Assembly (NCBI GenBank): GCA_029216955.1
Contig: JANAVB010005597.1
Location: 44,079,466 to 44,143,465, forward strand
Source of the DNA: Iris pallida
Taxonomy: Eukaryota; Streptophyta; Magnoliopsida; Asparagales; Iridaceae
Direction of reading: 5' to 3'
DNA: 64,000 bases
In this document: positions 11,385 through 23,988 of the stretch, piece after piece
Layout of the letters: every line of letters begins with the position of its first letter
How positions within the stretch are numbered: the stretch's first letter is position 1
Position numbers and translations under genes: made by a program
The notes under the pieces: model-generated
Told to the model about the DNA's origin: nothing
Databases searched by the model: none
What the model saw: the letters and a program-made list of their open reading frames with translations, nothing else

Positions 11385-13604
11385 TGTAATGACCCGTTCC
11401 GCCCTAGCGGAACCCCGATTCAAACGGCAAGTACAACGACGCAAAATGAGCCGTCGACCCGAAGAGTTGCCTCGACCCGATGAAGTATCGATGCAAATCG
11501 ATGCCAGACTTGCCTTGGCCCGTCAAGATGAATCCAGATTTAGACTTCCAAAGGCGCGCTCGGAGTATCGCTCGGCCAATGCAAACATCGCTAAGGTGGG
11601 TGGCTCCGATGAACCCGTCACTGCTTAGCCTAGACACATAACAAAATGGACACATTCACGAGAATCGCTAGGCGATAACATCTTGCATGCTAATAAATGA
11701 CTCAACGCACCTAGCTAAGGGAATAATCCCATCTTGCATGCTTGTTTAGAACATGGAAAAGAACTCGGCAAATATAGAAACTCTCGCCCGCGCTCTACGC
11801 CCGTGCTACGGCACAAGCTTATGTTCAAGTCCCGTACGCGTTCAACAATAAAACCATGAATGGATTACAACAATGAAATGGGAAGACTATCAACATAGTC
11901 GTTCCGAGTATAGTATAGCAACATTGAAAGGCTATGGGACCGATGGGTCGCCAAGGCGACTCCCGTACTGGGAGTTGCGTAATACGTGAATGAATGAATC
12001 AACGAATGAATGAACGAATGGATAAATACGTGAAACATGAATGAACATACGAACAAGTGAAAGAATAAAATGAAAGAAAGAATGTATGAAAGATAAGACA
12101 TGGAAGACGCTAGCGACAGGTGTGACGGGCACGTGCAACGGGGCTCGCTACCCGCGCTGTACGGACGCCAACCTGGTCGTTAACGCATTATGGCTAAGGG
12201 TTAGCCTACGGCTCGGAGATAGCCGCTAAGTAAAAGACAAGTTAATACAAAATGGTCGTGGACAAACGGCACGGGCGATGGGGGGGAATACCGTGGCCGT
12301 CGTGTGGAAGGATTCTGCGGCACGGGCGTTGGGGGGGTAAACCGTGGCCGGCCTAGGCGGAATCAACGGCGCTTACGGGCTGCTTGGGTGCGGGCTTGGG
12401 CACCAAGAGACGTAAGTAGGAGGGTATATTCAAGAGACTTAACGGGGTGTACCAGCTATCACCCTACGCTAAGTTGAGAATTGCCACAGGGGAATGTCCT
12501 AAATGGCTCGTAAAGCCAGCGACCCGTGCATGTAGATTAAGTGGACTATGCTGGTGGCAATCCACGTGCAAGTTCTTGTATTGAAATCAAAGTAGTCTAA
12601 GTTAAATGAACAAGTGTCTCCTGAACATGCTTGCAAAGTAACATCCTGAACATGAACGTGCTCGAAATGTAACATGCCTGAACATGCTTGCAAAGTAACA
12701 TCCTGAACATGAACGTGCTAGAAATGTAACATGCCTGAACATGCTTGAAATATACCACCCCGAACATGCTTGAAATGTGCTTCCTGAACATGCTCGAAAC
12801 GTAACACTAGAACATGCCCACGACGTGCTAGAACCCGAGACATAGACACGCCCGTAACATTGAATGTTTACATAAATCGCGTCATGTTACTTCATGTTAA
12901 TGTTGACTAACTTGGTTTACCTTGGACAGGGAAGGCCGGACGGTAAGTATGGGTAAGTCGTGCATGCATTTTTCCATGCGACACTTGAAATCAGCAACAC
13001 GAGATAGGTCCTGATATGTGCCGTGAAATTCACCCTAAGGCAAGATTAGAAAGACAATGAATGATAATCGGTGCACGAAAGTAAATGCAACGTGTTTGGT
13101 AATGATGGCGTTGTGGGCGAGCTAGCCTCCCCACCAGTGCATAACAATGTACTGATAACCCCACAGTCTGCTTGCAGGATACAGGAGACGCCGGCTGGTG
13201 CGGAGCTTCCATCGAACGTGTTAAGGCGCGGAGCCAACCCCGGGGCCTTGGGACGTTGCAGAAGCTGAAGCACCCTATACAGGACATAATGTATCGGAAC
13301 ATCGCCATGTATTATTCCATCTTGTAAGCCACTTGGCACGCCTTTTATGTTTCAGAGAGAGAGCTTGAGCGATTTGTAATATCGGCCTAGCGCCGCTTGT
13401 AACCTTCGTGAATATCAATAAAGAGATCGAATTTGCTTCTACTTGTGTTTATTTACTTTCCGCTGCAATGGGGACACTCTGTGCGACTCTGTGGCCTAGC
13501 TCAATCGGCCGTTTCTGGACTTGGCCTTGCACGGGCGCAACCTAGGCCCGTGCGGCATCACGCCTTAGCGAGGACGATCGCTCCTACGGGAGCGGGGCGT
13601 GACA
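11385..13604 (+). repeat. L1 3' LTR
   Basis: 2220 bp, the same length as the 5' LTR, with about nine substitutions against it (for example near 11430, 12455, 12580 and 13100). Ends in GACA at 13604 followed by the target duplication CTCAT. Confidence 0.93.
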
Positions 13605-15923
13605 CTCATCCTCCTGAGGGACACCCTGACCACCATCAGCAGGCTGATGATCAAGGTTGGGAGCAACTCCATGTACCGGCTCCCCCATAACTGGATCCTC
13701 TGCGATGTCCTCTGGAAACTGCTCGAAGCGAAATGACTCTAACTCAGGCAATTCCTCAGCCTCAGAAGGCGTCTCGAAATCCTGAGTGTTGGTCATGGTC
13801 TGTTCCTCGACGAACACCACGTCCCTGCTTCTGTAGAGCTTTCCTTCCACTGGGTCGTAGAGTCTATAGCCAAACTCATCCCGACTATAGCCGACAAAGA
13901 CGCATCACCTCGTCTTCGGCTCAAGTTTGGTCCTCTCGTCCTTCGGTACATGCACGAAGGCTTTACAACCAAACGCCCGCAGGTGATTGTATGACGGCTC
14001 TTTGTCGTACCATACTTTATCAGGCACATCACCCTACAAAGGAGCACTAGGAGACAAATTAATAATATAAGCAGCTGTGAGAAGAGCCTCACCCCAATAA
14101 CTGCCCGGCAAGTTTGCTTCTGACAGCAAACACCGCACCCTCTCCATCAGTGTCCTGTTCATGCGCTCCGCTACACCATTGAGCTGAGGTGTCTTTGGCG
14201 GAGTCTTCTGGTGTCGTATCCCTTGCTCTCTGCAATACGCATCAAAGGGACCGATGTATTCGCCACCATTGTCGGACCGAACACACAACAACTTCTTGCC
14301 CGTCTCCCTTTCAACAGAGGCCTGAAACTCCTTGAAAGTAGGTAACACCTGATCCTTGGTCTTTAAGGCATAGACCCAAACCTTCTTGGAACAGTCATCA
14401 ACAAAAGTCACAAAGTAAGAAGCACCACCAAGAGATTTTACCTTCATAGGACCGCAGACATCCGAGTGAATCAACTCGAGCAACGCCGGCTTCCTCGAAC
14501 TTGGGTGACTTTGGAAAGACACCCTATTTTGCTTCCCAGCTAAACAGTGCGTGCATTTCTCCAACTTTGTAGACTTGAGCCCCGGAATCACTTTCCTGTT
14601 CACCAAGTAGCTCATCCCCTTCTCGCTGAGATGGCCGAGCCGCCTGTGCCACAACTCGGTAGACGCATCACTGACTACGTTCACCTCCTGTGCCCCCTCT
14701 GCGCTCCCCTCCATATAGTAGAGACTGGACTTCTTGCTTCCTCTGGCAATCACCATCGAACCTCTGGAAAGCTTCTACTGACTATTCCCGAAGAGACTGA
14801 AGAATCCCTCGTCATCCAACCTTCCAACCGACACCAGGTTGAAACGGATATCAGGGACATGACGAACATCCTTGAGAACAAGAACCGCACCCGTCTTCGT
14901 TCTCAAATGCACATCTCCAACGGCAACCGCCTTCGACACAACTCCGTTGCCCATCTTCAACACGCCACAGTCGCCTGTCGTGTAAGTGGCAAACAGTGCC
15001 CTATTGTGAGATACATGTGCTGAAGCCCCTGAGTCCACCAGCCAAGAATTGTCATCGCAGGCGAGGTTAGTAATGACCTCATCACCTACGACGATCACAT
15101 CGCCTCCATGCACCGAGGCCGCCGCTGTAGTGTTCTCTTCTTGCTTCCCCTTGTCGCCCTTCTTCTCTCTCTTCCAAGCGAAACAGTTCCGCTTGATATG
15201 GCCCTTCTTACCGCAATGGTAACACTCTGAGTCCTCGTAACGACCCTTGGACTTCCCCCTGCTCTTGTCTCTGCCACCACCTGGACCCCTGCTTTTGCCC
15301 CTTCCGCGGCTCTCTGAAACAAGTGCCTCTGAGTGGTGGGATGTGGATGAAGTGCCCTGAGAACGTCTCCGCATCTCTTCATTCAACATCCCGCTCTTGG
15401 CAAACTCCAGACTGACCACGCCCTCTGGAGCAGAAGCGATCATAGATACTCGTACGATCTCCCACGAGTCTGGCAATGTACACAGCAGCCACAGTCCCTG
15501 AACTTCGTCGTCGAACTTGACTCCCATAGAAGATAGCTGGTCAACCACGCCCTGGAAATCACTCAAGTGATCCGTAATAGACGCCCCATCTTTGTACCGC
15601 AGACCCATCATCGTCCGGATCAGGAACAACTTGTTTACCCCGGTCTTCCTCGCGTACAAAGATTCCAGCTTATCCCATAACGTCTTCGCGTGCTCAATAT
15701 TGGCAACGTGGTTGTACACGTTCTCGTCAATGAACTGCCTGATGTATCCGCACACCTGTATATGCTCGAATTTCCAGTCCTCCTCGGATTTATCACTGGA
15801 CTTCTCGGATGCAAATACGGGCAGATGCAGCTTCTTGACGAACAGCAAATCTTTCATCTTGCTCCGCCAATAATGATAGTTTGTGTCGTTCAGATTCACC
15901 ATGCGCACCGGCTTCGCGTCCAT
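13605..15923 (-). pseudogene. Copia A gag-protease-integrase
   Basis: One minus-strand frame broken by nonsense codons. Gag begins at 15923 (MDAKPVRMVNLND) and carries the knuckle CYHCGKKGHIKRNC. Protease has WLVDSGASAHVSHN with an intact DSG. A stop codon lies at 14775-14777. Integrase follows with Asp in HSDVCGPM, Asp in VRSDNGGEYIG and Glu in NGVAERMNRT. Further stops are at 14034-14036 and near 13907 (a CGA in copia B is TGA here). The final part is the acidic linker before RT, continued at 5964-6179 beyond L1. In intact copia elements all of this is one polyprotein. The stop at 14775 is shared with copia B. Confidence 0.9.
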
Positions 15924-15972
15924 CTCTCCTCTCTGGTTCCTCTGTCAACTCCTGACACCCTTTGAACCCAAA

Positions 15973-15984
15973 GCTCTGATACCA
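15973..15984 (-). promoter_or_regulatory. Copia A primer-binding site (tRNA-iMet)
   Basis: TGGTATCAGAGC on the minus strand, three bases inside the LTR boundary at 15988. Confidence 0.92.
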
Positions 15985-15987
15985 CTC

Positions 15988-16791
15988 TGTTGGGAAAGAA
16001 ACGCGGAAACCTTTCCCCAAACCGGAGAGTACCTGCGAGAGGACCGAGCAATACAACGCACGAACCCAAAAACAAACACACAAAATAATCCACGCAGACA
16101 CAGAGAATTTTTGACGTGGAAAACCCTTACGGAAAAAACCACGGGACGATCGGAGTCCAACCCTGAGAAGCCTCCACTAATGGAATAGAAGAATTATACC
16201 CTCTACAAACTCCTCCCGATCCAAATCGGATCTCCACAATACTCAGAGATAAGAACAATGATTACAAGGCTACGAAGAGCGAGAACGACGAGTAGAGATT
16301 ACCCGAACACGATCTCCTTCGAATGACGACCTTCAATCCTCCGTCTTCTTCTTCGAAGTTGTAATGGCACTCTTGCCTCCTTCTCTCTCAAACTTGTGTT
16401 GTCCAATGCGTAATGTTGCGTTCTGAATTAGGGTTGAGAAAACTCAATATAACTCCCTAATCCCGCAGCAAACCTGGACCGTTGGATTAGATCCAATGAT
16501 GAAAACTCATCCTAAAATCCGCTTCAGCCCCCGACGACACAGAGTTCGGCCAGAACTCTGTGTCGAGCAAACAGAACCTCACGCCAACATTCTGGAAGCG
16601 CCAGACCGAGTTCGGCCAGAACTCGGCCTGGGACCGAGTTCGGGCCGAACTCGGATCCCCTGCTTCCAGCAGCTCCAGCAGCAACAGCAGCAATTTCGTC
16701 GCCTACTTTTCGAGCTTCTCCGACATCGGACGGCGCTCGTCGCACTCCGGGGTCTTCTCCACATAGGTTGGGAACCCCACCCACTCCAACA
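15988..16791 (-). repeat. Copia A 5' LTR
   Basis: 804 bp on the plus strand from TGTTGGGAAAGAAACGCGG to CCACTCCAACA. The first 230 bases and last 70 align with the copia B LTRs; the middle has diverged. It directly abuts the GCACT duplicate within copia C. Confidence 0.88.
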
Positions 16792-17267
16792 GCACTTACA
16801 TAATTTTCTTTTTAGTATTTACTTTTCTTCTTTGTAATATTACCGTTGTACTTACTATATTTGTTTTCTTTGTAATATCTATAAATTGGGGTTTTTCTCT
16901 TATGAATATACACAGAAAATTTTGTCAGGGATCATTTTACAAAAAAACAATTCACCTACCCTACATTACTTCAGAAGTTCAAGTTGCAGATTTTTTTACA
17001 AAAACACACCCCTTAGCTCGATTCAACTTTCTCGTATCCAAACTCAATATGTTTTCTAAACCATCTTGAGTTTGAGGGGGGATGTTAAGGATAGATCATG
17101 CACTTACATAATTTTCTTTTTAGTATTTTTCTTCTTTATAATATTACCGTTGTACTTTCCTTCTTTGTAATATTACCGTTGTACTTACAATATTTGCTTT
17201 CTTTGTAATATCTATAAATTGAGTTTTTTCTCTAATGAATATACACAGAAAATTATTCAATTCTCCA
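16792..17267 (+). mobile_element. Copia C remnant, internally deleted
   Basis: Small plus-strand copia remnant. The right part of its 5' LTR (16792-16921) is split by copia A. An interior of only about 160 bp remains, then a polypurine tract (TTTGAGGGGGGA, 17071-17082) and a 185-bp 3' LTR (17083-17267, TGTTAAGGATAG to TTCTCCA). The 3' LTR has an extra copy of a roughly 36-bp CTTCTTTGTAATATTACC unit compared with the 5' LTR. Target duplication cannot be checked because the left end is off-window. Confidence 0.8.
16965..17069 (+). pseudogene. C-terminus of copia C RNase H
   Basis: Short open stretch ending in TGA at 17067-17069 that reads SEVQVADFFTKTHPLARF and then FLVSKLNMF. This is the conserved C-terminal end of plant copia RNase H (the usual form is QVADIFTK). 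Everything upstream has been deleted. Confidence 0.75.
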
Positions 17268-18298
17268 TTGCTAACAGGCTACACCCACATTCAACTTACT
17301 TGGCTAGACCCACACCCGACCTACACAGTCTCCAACCCCATCCCCTCCTCTCAAACCGTACAGTCTCCAACACACTTTCGCCAATTGAATTAGCTCGTTC
17401 CCCTGGACCTACACGGTCTCCAACCCCTGTCAGTTTCACAAATTGACTTGGCTCATATTTTGTTTCATTTTTTGCCAAGTCAAATGGCTGACATGTACTA
17501 TTCGATGGCTGATGTGTAACTTTCACCAACTGACATGACTCGGACTTATTTTTCGCCAAGTCACTTGGATTGGAATTGCTTTCGTCAAGTGACTTGGCTG
17601 GAGAACTTGCTGACTTGGCTCCAACGCTTGCAGGCCCTTGTAGAAGGTGGCCACATACAACATTCCGCCAACTCTTTTGGTTGGATGTTCTCTATTAGCC
17701 AAATAAGTTGGCAATTTATCCTACTATTTGTATTTCATCAAAGTTTTTCTTTTACATAGAATTACCTCTAGCTAATTTCTTCACTCCCTACGAAAATTTC
17801 TGCTAAACAACAATTAGGTTCCACTGGCGGGGCCATACAGACTTGCGATAGAGCTAGTGGTCATTCACGCCAATCATGAGCGAGCCTTGGACTTGGTATG
17901 CGAACCAGAAGGAAGGTAGGTTCATCCATCTGCTTTTGCTCCTACAGAGTCAGGAGAACACGGTTGGAGGAAAGACCGCCTCTTAATAATATACATCATA
18001 TCCTTCTCTCCTCTTTCTATATCTATTCTTTTGATATTAAATGAGTTTACATTGACATTTCTAAAATGTTATTATATAATTTTTTTTAATTTTATTTATT
18101 TAAATTTTAAATTTGTTTCTCCTTGACATTAAAAATTTGTAATGTACGAATTATAAGGCGTGGATACATTAATGTCAGATTTAATGTAAGAAATTTAGTA
18201 CAAGACATATTTTAGAATTTGAATAAATAAAATTAAAAAAGAAGTGTAGAATGACATTAAGAGTGTCAATAACATCAACCTTTATAAACCCTTGATAA
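17268..18298. other. Intergenic sequence
   Basis: No gene recognised. 17300-17430 has three spaced copies of ACAGTCTCCAAC or ACGGTCTCCAAC, and 17440-17620 several copies of TGACTTGGCT and its inverse CCAAGTCA, some forming small inverted repeats. From 18000 the sequence is very AT-rich. Confidence 0.6.
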
Positions 18299-18701
18299 GA
18301 GCATCCACAGTGGAAACATTTCAAACATATACTCCAAAATATTAAAATTTGTATAAATGATTATTTTTGGAGTATCTTCTTGATATTGTCACACAATGAT
18401 ACACTTCAAACAAATACTCCAAATTATCATCCTTCCTCATTTTTTTCTTTATTTTTCTTTAATGTTTGGTTAGATTTTTTATTCCTCTTTTTTATCTTTA
18501 TTTTTCTTCCATGTTTGAAAAAAAATATTAATTTGATGGACCTATAAATTAATGTAGCAGAATTAGGACACGCTTTGGAGTATCTCTTAGCTTTCTAACA
18601 ATTTTTAAGTATGAACAAGTGTCAACTGCACCTTTCAAGTGCTACAAAATTTAACTAAAGTTAAAATGTAGCACTTGAAATCTCTTCCGCTATGGATGTT
18701 C
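18299..18701. mobile_element. Tourist-like MITE (PIF/Harbinger)
   Basis: 403 bp with imperfect terminal inverted repeats GAGCATCCACAGTGGAA (left) and, inverted on the right, GAACATCCATAGCGGAA. Flanked by the 3-bp duplication TAA (18296-18298 and 18702-18704), as expected for PIF/Harbinger. AT-rich, no coding capacity, and internal repeats of TACTCCAAA. Confidence 0.78.
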
Positions 18702-19175
18702 TAACTTTTGAGAATCTCCAACCGTTATTATTATTTCCAAAAGAAAAATAGCAAAGGTTCAAAAAACACCCATTTATTATCTTCAAACCACCATCTTAAA
18801 ACAACTCTATAAAATATAAACAAATTTATTTATAAGATAATATATTATAAATAATATAATAAATTTTAGAATGTTATTGACGAATACACTCATGTTATTA
18901 TTACCAATGACGATATAGGTAAGCGAAAATTGTGTTAGCAGATTTTTTTTTTTAAATATGGTTCTCAATTCGTCATTAGAACATTGACGACATAAGAACA
19001 TAAACTCACTAATAACTTTGACGACTTGGTTCCAAGTCCTTAATGACCTTGGCGTTCTTAGTATATTTAAAAAAATTGTTTAAATCGCCAAGTCGCCAAT
19101 GACTTTGGTGTTCTCACGCATGTAGTATTTGTTTATGCATGATCAAACAGTAGTGCCCCTTGGAAGTTAGCAGGA
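18702..19175. other. Intergenic AT-rich sequence left of element R
   Basis: No gene seen. 18880-19130 has loosely repeated forms of AATGAC and TTGACGA with GCGTTCTTA-like segments, possibly an old degraded MITE, but no terminal repeats were found. AGGA at 19172-19175 is repeated just right of element R at 45440-45443. Confidence 0.55.
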
Positions 19176-19704
19176 TGTTACGGACTTAGTGTTTTGCTAG
19201 CACCTCGTCCCGTGCGGCGCACTATCTTCCTCCTCGAAGAGTCGTGCAAGCCTTCCCGAACCCGCTTAGCTAGATCGCTAAGGCGATATTGAGAACAATG
19301 TGGAGCAAAAGAGAGAGAGAGTGAAAGATTAAAACTTCACTATACTAGAAAAGGCTACAACTTTTGGGTGGTGATGAACAAATGAAAGCCTCCCCCCTTT
19401 TATAAGTGCTCATAGAGCAATACAAGGAAAGTCCTGGAAGGAATATTCCAAGGATTATTACTTTCTACCATAACTGGAATGGCATATTCCAGGTTTATTC
19501 CCTAGCAACATAAAAGAAAACTTCAAGGGCCTTCCAGAAGCTTATTGGGCCTCCTAGAACGATCTTGGGCCTTCCGGAGAGATCCACAATCTTCTAGAGC
19601 CTTCCGCCATCTTCTAGAATGTTCTGGAAGCTTCCCGCATAACCTTGGCCCGTGCAAAGTTATGCAAATCCGTCTCGGTGGGGCGCGAACTTTTGTACGT
19701 GACA
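19176..19704 (-). repeat. Element R 3' LTR
   Basis: 529 bp, plus strand from TGTTACGGACTTAG to TACGTGACA. Has the TATA-like TATAAAA on the minus strand at 19398-19404. About 14 substitutions against the partner LTR make it clearly older than L1 and L2. Confidence 0.9.
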
Positions 19705-19716
19705 TTCTCCCCCACC
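19705..19716 (-). promoter_or_regulatory. Element R polypurine tract
   Basis: GGTGGGGGAGAA on the minus strand, directly preceding the 3' LTR. This is the primer for plus-strand cDNA synthesis. Confidence 0.85.
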
Positions 19717-20520
19717 TGTTTCTTCGACGCCCTCGTCGACGGGTGCAGCAAGTCTCGTGCGGTGCTTCCCTTTATCCATCTTCTCCTCAAGATCGGAAGC
19801 AAACTGGTTCGCCGCACCAACTCTGACCTCGGTCCATGCCCCCCTCGGCACATAACGAATCTCGTGCGGATTGTCGAGTCGTTGGTTCCCCTCGTCTCGT
19901 GATTGCACATGGTTTTGCACACCTCCGCGCATGCGAACCCCCTTGCAAGTCTGTCGACCCGAATGTCTCTCACGAGCCTTGAGCAACTCCTTGCGCGAGT
20001 TACTCCGCCTCATCGCTTCTGCCTCCGCGCAGCTTGCGACATGCTTCTCTGCCCTCGAGCCCAGCCTGGTAGCACGGTCCACCTCCCTCCGCGGAAGTGG
20101 TTCCTCGGGACGTCCCTTTGCAACACCCTTGGCCTCGCACGAAAGGCCTTTCTCCTCGAAGCCTTCCTTCTTCTCGAGCACCGCTAGGTATGCCGTCTCC
20201 CTTTTGCCACCTCTCTTGAGCTGAATAGCGGAGATAGCTTTCCCCTTCGAAGACTTACCTCGTGCACCTTTCACCATGCACGATGAGCCTTCTTCTATGA
20301 AGCCGACAACTCCCAAATGTGGCATCGGAATCGCCTTAGCCGCGATAAGGAAATCCATGTCCAATATCATCTTGAAGTCATCCAGCGTCGTAACGGTGAA
20401 ATTGGCAACACCCGACCAATTTTTTACCGCTATGCGGACCCCCTTGGCTACCCCCTGCATGGGACGGGCCTCCGTATTGACGGCCTTCATCATGTCCGAA
20501 TCTTCCTCCAAGGCTAGACC
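19717..20520 (-). pseudogene. Element R protease C-terminus, start of RT, deleted pol tail
   Basis: Continues the protease interrupted at 29143: GVANFTVTTLDDFKMILDMD is the usual flap-to-C-terminal region, followed by a basic linker and PRREVDRA, the conserved lead-in to gypsy RT. Soon after (RKELLKARERHSG) the frame slips and the sequence jumps to what looks like the C-terminal end of pol (EETGGGECHV) just before the polypurine tract. No YxDD, RNase H or integrase motifs exist. The frame stays open into the LTR. Confidence 0.75.
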
Positions 20521-20956
20521 TGTCATGCCCCAGTACCGAAATACGGAGACGGACTAGGCCAGCTACTCCATATGAGGTACGTAACGTCATACGGCGATCG
20601 TGGCTGTCGAGAGACTAGGGGTACATGCTACAATCAAGTCTCCTATGGTCCTACAGAGTTCTATGTCTCAATCAATCAAATCACATCAGCAAATAAATGA
20701 ACATTAAAGATAAAGCAGTAAGGCGTCCCCGATGCTTCATCAAAATGATCATGAGAGACTAGCTTTATAATTTAGCTATCTCAGAGAGTCAGGAGTACAA
20801 AATTATACACAGCTGCAGTCTGTTTAATTACAATTATGTACTGACACAAAATATCAAGTAATCCGGCTAACAGGTGCCGGTGGCTAAATGCCGCACAAAA
20901 ATATAAGCAGGAGTGGTGGAGAAGAAACCCACTCGAGTCCCCGAACCGCCATGCTC

Positions 20957-21055
20957 CTAGTATGCACCATTGATGTCAGGGAGGAAGATCGTGTTCTCTG
21001 GCTCTGCTACGAGATTTGGCCAAACAAAACCAGCGGGGTCAGCCCCGAATAGCAA
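20957..21055 (-). other. Conserved peptide-like segment in truncated P LTR
   Basis: Reads LLFGADPAGFVWPN then VAEPEN and ends at a TAG codon. The first part matches the corresponding segments of the other P LTRs at 23893-23988 and 27243-27344, with several silent codon differences. A TAG codon lies just upstream of the segment, so no long frame includes it here. Coding status is unproven. Confidence 0.4.
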
Positions 21056-22380
21056 CTACCGCCAAAGGGGCACAAGAGTTAAGATTAAAAACCCAGTTAA
21101 AAGAATGATTGATAATAATAATGCTCATGCTACTATTATAGGGTAGCGCAACATTCTCGAACCCATGTGGCACCCTTACAACCAAACAAGGACAAAAGGT
21201 GCCGCATGGAGTCGGGACGTGTCGTACTCTATAACTTTCACATAAGTAAAAAAGTATAAACAATAAAATCTCCTGATCGTGACTTCGGTCGATAGCCTGT
21301 CGCAGCACAATAACCAACCCAACAATCAAACAAGAACATGGATTGGATCATATACCATGATAGACTATGTTCCTCAGTCATTCACAGGAGTAGCACTTCA
21401 CAACCAGAATAAGTCTTCCGTTCATAACTTCGGTCCACAGCCTGTCATAGTACGATATCCAACCCAACAATCAAACAAGAACATAGGTTGGATCACGTAC
21501 CATGACAGTCCGCTTCCCTCAGTTATTCACGGAAGGTAATAAGATACACGCAAGTCGTTTTCGCGGCCAATCAAGTCTACGAGTTTCTAGTGGGACGAGG
21601 TTATCCTCGCATCATGTTATTTCAAAATCTTCAGATCGTATCTTTCCAGCAAGGCTAGCCAACCCAGGGGTTCGTGTAGACAGGTGTCATTAAGCACAGG
21701 TGTAACACCCATATTCTGGATACCTATTTTGTCAAGCTTGCATGTATTTCAGACCTGTATTTATCTTCTCGGATTTTGGCATGTACTTGTAATTGACTTG
21801 ACTTGAGGATTTTGGATTTCTCGTAATTGGGTTTTACCTGGCTTAGTTTATTTTGTGGAGGAAAATTGGTTTGATTTGGTTTGGTTTGGTTTAACATGCA
21901 TTGGAATACCTTAGCCTATGTTCAACCTCACACACACCACAACCACCCTCATTAAAACTCCACCTACTTTTCTCTCTCCTCCATAATTCTCTCATTTACT
22001 TCTCCATCTCCTTCTTCTTTCTTCCTCTACACAACTCACCAACCCCATAGGCAAGTGCACCTTGCCAACAAATAAGCACCCAATTTTATTTGTCCATTTG
22101 ATAGATTAGGACATGTAGATCAACATTAGAACTTGGAATTTTGTGATTTGGAGTCTCCATTGTTCTAGATCTAAGTTTTGATTATTTTCGGAAATTCTTG
22201 GTTTTGATCTATTAAACTTTGATTTTTGCTTATTTTGATGCTTCCATGTGGAAGAGAATTCAATTTTACTCAAGTTAGAACTTTGAAAATCTAGATTTGG
22301 TTTTGATTTGACAAAGATATGAAGATTTGAAGTTTTGGTGTTCTTGAGGAGTTCATCTCAGCCTCGGAGAAGGCTCTCGG

Positions 22381-22742
22381 CCAGTGCTCTTTAGCACTTG
22401 ACCGTTTGCGCACCCCGGCCTGTGCTCTTTAGCGCATGGCCGATTGCGCATAGGCTCAGCCAGTGCTTTGCGCTGCGCTGGATTGCGCTGGCGCAAGCTA
22501 GCCATACGCAAGCCAGCCATGCGCAAGGTAACCCCTGCGCACTCGACCATTGCGCAGTCCATACCCTGCGCAATTCATTACTGCGCAATCCACCCCTGTG
22601 CAGTTCACTCCTGCGCAGTCTGTTCATGCGCAATCTGACCCATGCGCCATCTGCCCCTGCGCCCTGTGCCCCTGCGCACTTGGCACCCTGCGCAGCTGAC
22701 ACCTGCGCAATCCAACCCCCTGACCCCTTGCGCAATCCATTG
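22381..22742 (+). repeat. TGCGCA-core degenerate tandem array
   Basis: About 20 units averaging 16-17 bp of the form CCTGCGCAATCCACC, each around the palindrome TGCGCA (some units TGCGCC or TGTGCA). It begins with the hairpin GTGCTCTTTAGCAC at 22384-22397 and a second CTCTTTA copy at 22421-22436. Confidence 0.88.
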
Positions 22743-23892
22743 GCTCTTGGAGTTTTGGTTTTATTTCTCTAAGCTTGGCTCTTCTATAGCCCTGTATATT
22801 GATATTTTATTAGATATTTTACGTCCATTTTATATCCTTACGCCTTTTGTCATGAACTTGATTTTACTCAATATGTTTGGAATGACTATTGTACATGGCA
22901 TGGTATGACAAAAGAACTAGCATAACACGACAGTGACCCGTAGTGGTGCACTCCTGACATGACCAACCTGACATGATAGTGGCCCGTCGTAGCGCACTCC
23001 TGACAAGTACCCTGACATGATTTACCTTGATAACTTGATAGTGGCCCGTGGCGGCGCACTCCTGACTTGACTTGACTTGTAACTTGTAACTTGACTTGAC
23101 TTGATGCTGTTGCGACAGCTAACTTGACTCGTATAATCAACTTGACACCGTGGGTATTCCTGCTTGCTTGCTTGTGCAATCCACTTGTCTTGTCTTGCAT
23201 CATGTCTAGGACGTGACTCCCTGGTTCCTACGGTCAGGGATTCATACTGAATATGGATTAGGCTAATGACTAGATCAAACTATAGTTCATGGAGAATTTC
23301 CAGTCACAGGCAATCTCGTTATCTGGGCGCTCTTAATTGGACTTGTAGCTTGCCGACGAGTAGAGCACATTTCCATCACACTGTCATGTGTTGCACCCTC
23401 TAAGTCACCTAAGGGTATATCGTCTCCGGGGCGATGTACCCAACTATACTCTCAACCCGCGGAAGGATAACTGGATGGTCTGCAGGGCTTGGGACTGGGA
23501 AATTCTCACTTGCATCTTGTTAGTAATTAAGGCTTGTGATAAGCCTAGTTAGTTAAGTAGTAAGCCGTAGTAATTGCTTGGCCGCTTTATGAATGGATGG
23601 AGTCCAGCTTGTCTAAGTCTTGTTTAGCCCCTGTACCTGGAACTCTTGTACATGCTTGTTTTACTTATCTCTAACAATAATTGGGTAGAGACAAGGAGCT
23701 ATTCAGGCGAAGGGTTACAACCCCGGTCCTTGTTTGGTTTACGGATTGTAACCTGGCACCCAGAATGGTCCCACGTCCCTAGTCGTTTATTGTCCTGACG
23801 TGCTCTTTATTACTTGTATTTTTCTTTCATTTTCTTATGTTCTGATATGCTGGCTTTTGTTCTTATTTTTGTGGCCTCCTTTGTGGCACTTG

Positions 23893-23988
23893 CTCTTTCT
23901 GGGGTTTGACCCAGCTGGTTTTGTGTGGCCAGATTTTGGAGCAGCTCCCGAGGATCTACCGAACCTCCAGCCCGATGGTGGCGACTAG
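23893..23988 (+). other. Conserved peptide-like segment in P solo LTR 1
   Basis: Reads LFLGFDPAGFVWPDF then GAAPEDLPNLQPDGGD and stops. It is the end of a 62-codon open frame (23800-23988) whose first part is very hydrophobic. Matching segments in two other P LTRs differ mostly at third positions in the DPAGFVWP core. Could be a small protein, an exon, or a regulatory DNA block. Confidence 0.4.

Larger units (their letters stand above)
6180..13604. mobile_element. L1, complete non-autonomous LTR element (LARD-like)
   Basis: 7425-bp element with two 2220-bp LTRs, a primer-binding site, and a 2985-bp interior with no recognisable gag or pol. It is flanked by the 5-bp duplication CTCAT (6175-6179 and 13605-13609). 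Only about nine substitutions were found by eye between the LTRs, roughly 0.4 percent, so the insertion is young. The absence of coding capacity with intact cis signals fits a large retrotransposon derivative mobilised by another element. LTR ends and leader resemble those of the gypsy element at the left edge. Orientation is plus, from the primer site. Confidence 0.93.
5964..16791 (-). mobile_element. Ty1/copia element A, nested host of two insertions
   Basis: Minus-strand copia element. Parts present are its 5' LTR (15988-16791), primer site, gag-protease-integrase region (13610-15923) and a stretch of the integrase-RT linker and early RT (5964-6179). L1 separates the last two pieces. The gypsy element cuts it at 5963, so RT-RNase H and the 3' LTR are beyond the window. 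Its right flank GCACT (16792-16796) matches an internal site of the copia C LTR (17100-17104), so it inserted in that LTR. It is a close relative of copia B (53242-58820). Sequence style suggests a TNT1/Tork-like lineage; that assignment is tentative. Confidence 0.9.

Noticed and set aside
18705..19170. Second MITE next to the Tourist-like one
   Set aside because: Repetitive AATGAC/GTCATT texture but no terminal inverted repeats or target duplication could be found.
22353..22772. Overlapping Cys/Ala-rich frames on both strands
   Set aside because: By-products of the TGCGCA array.
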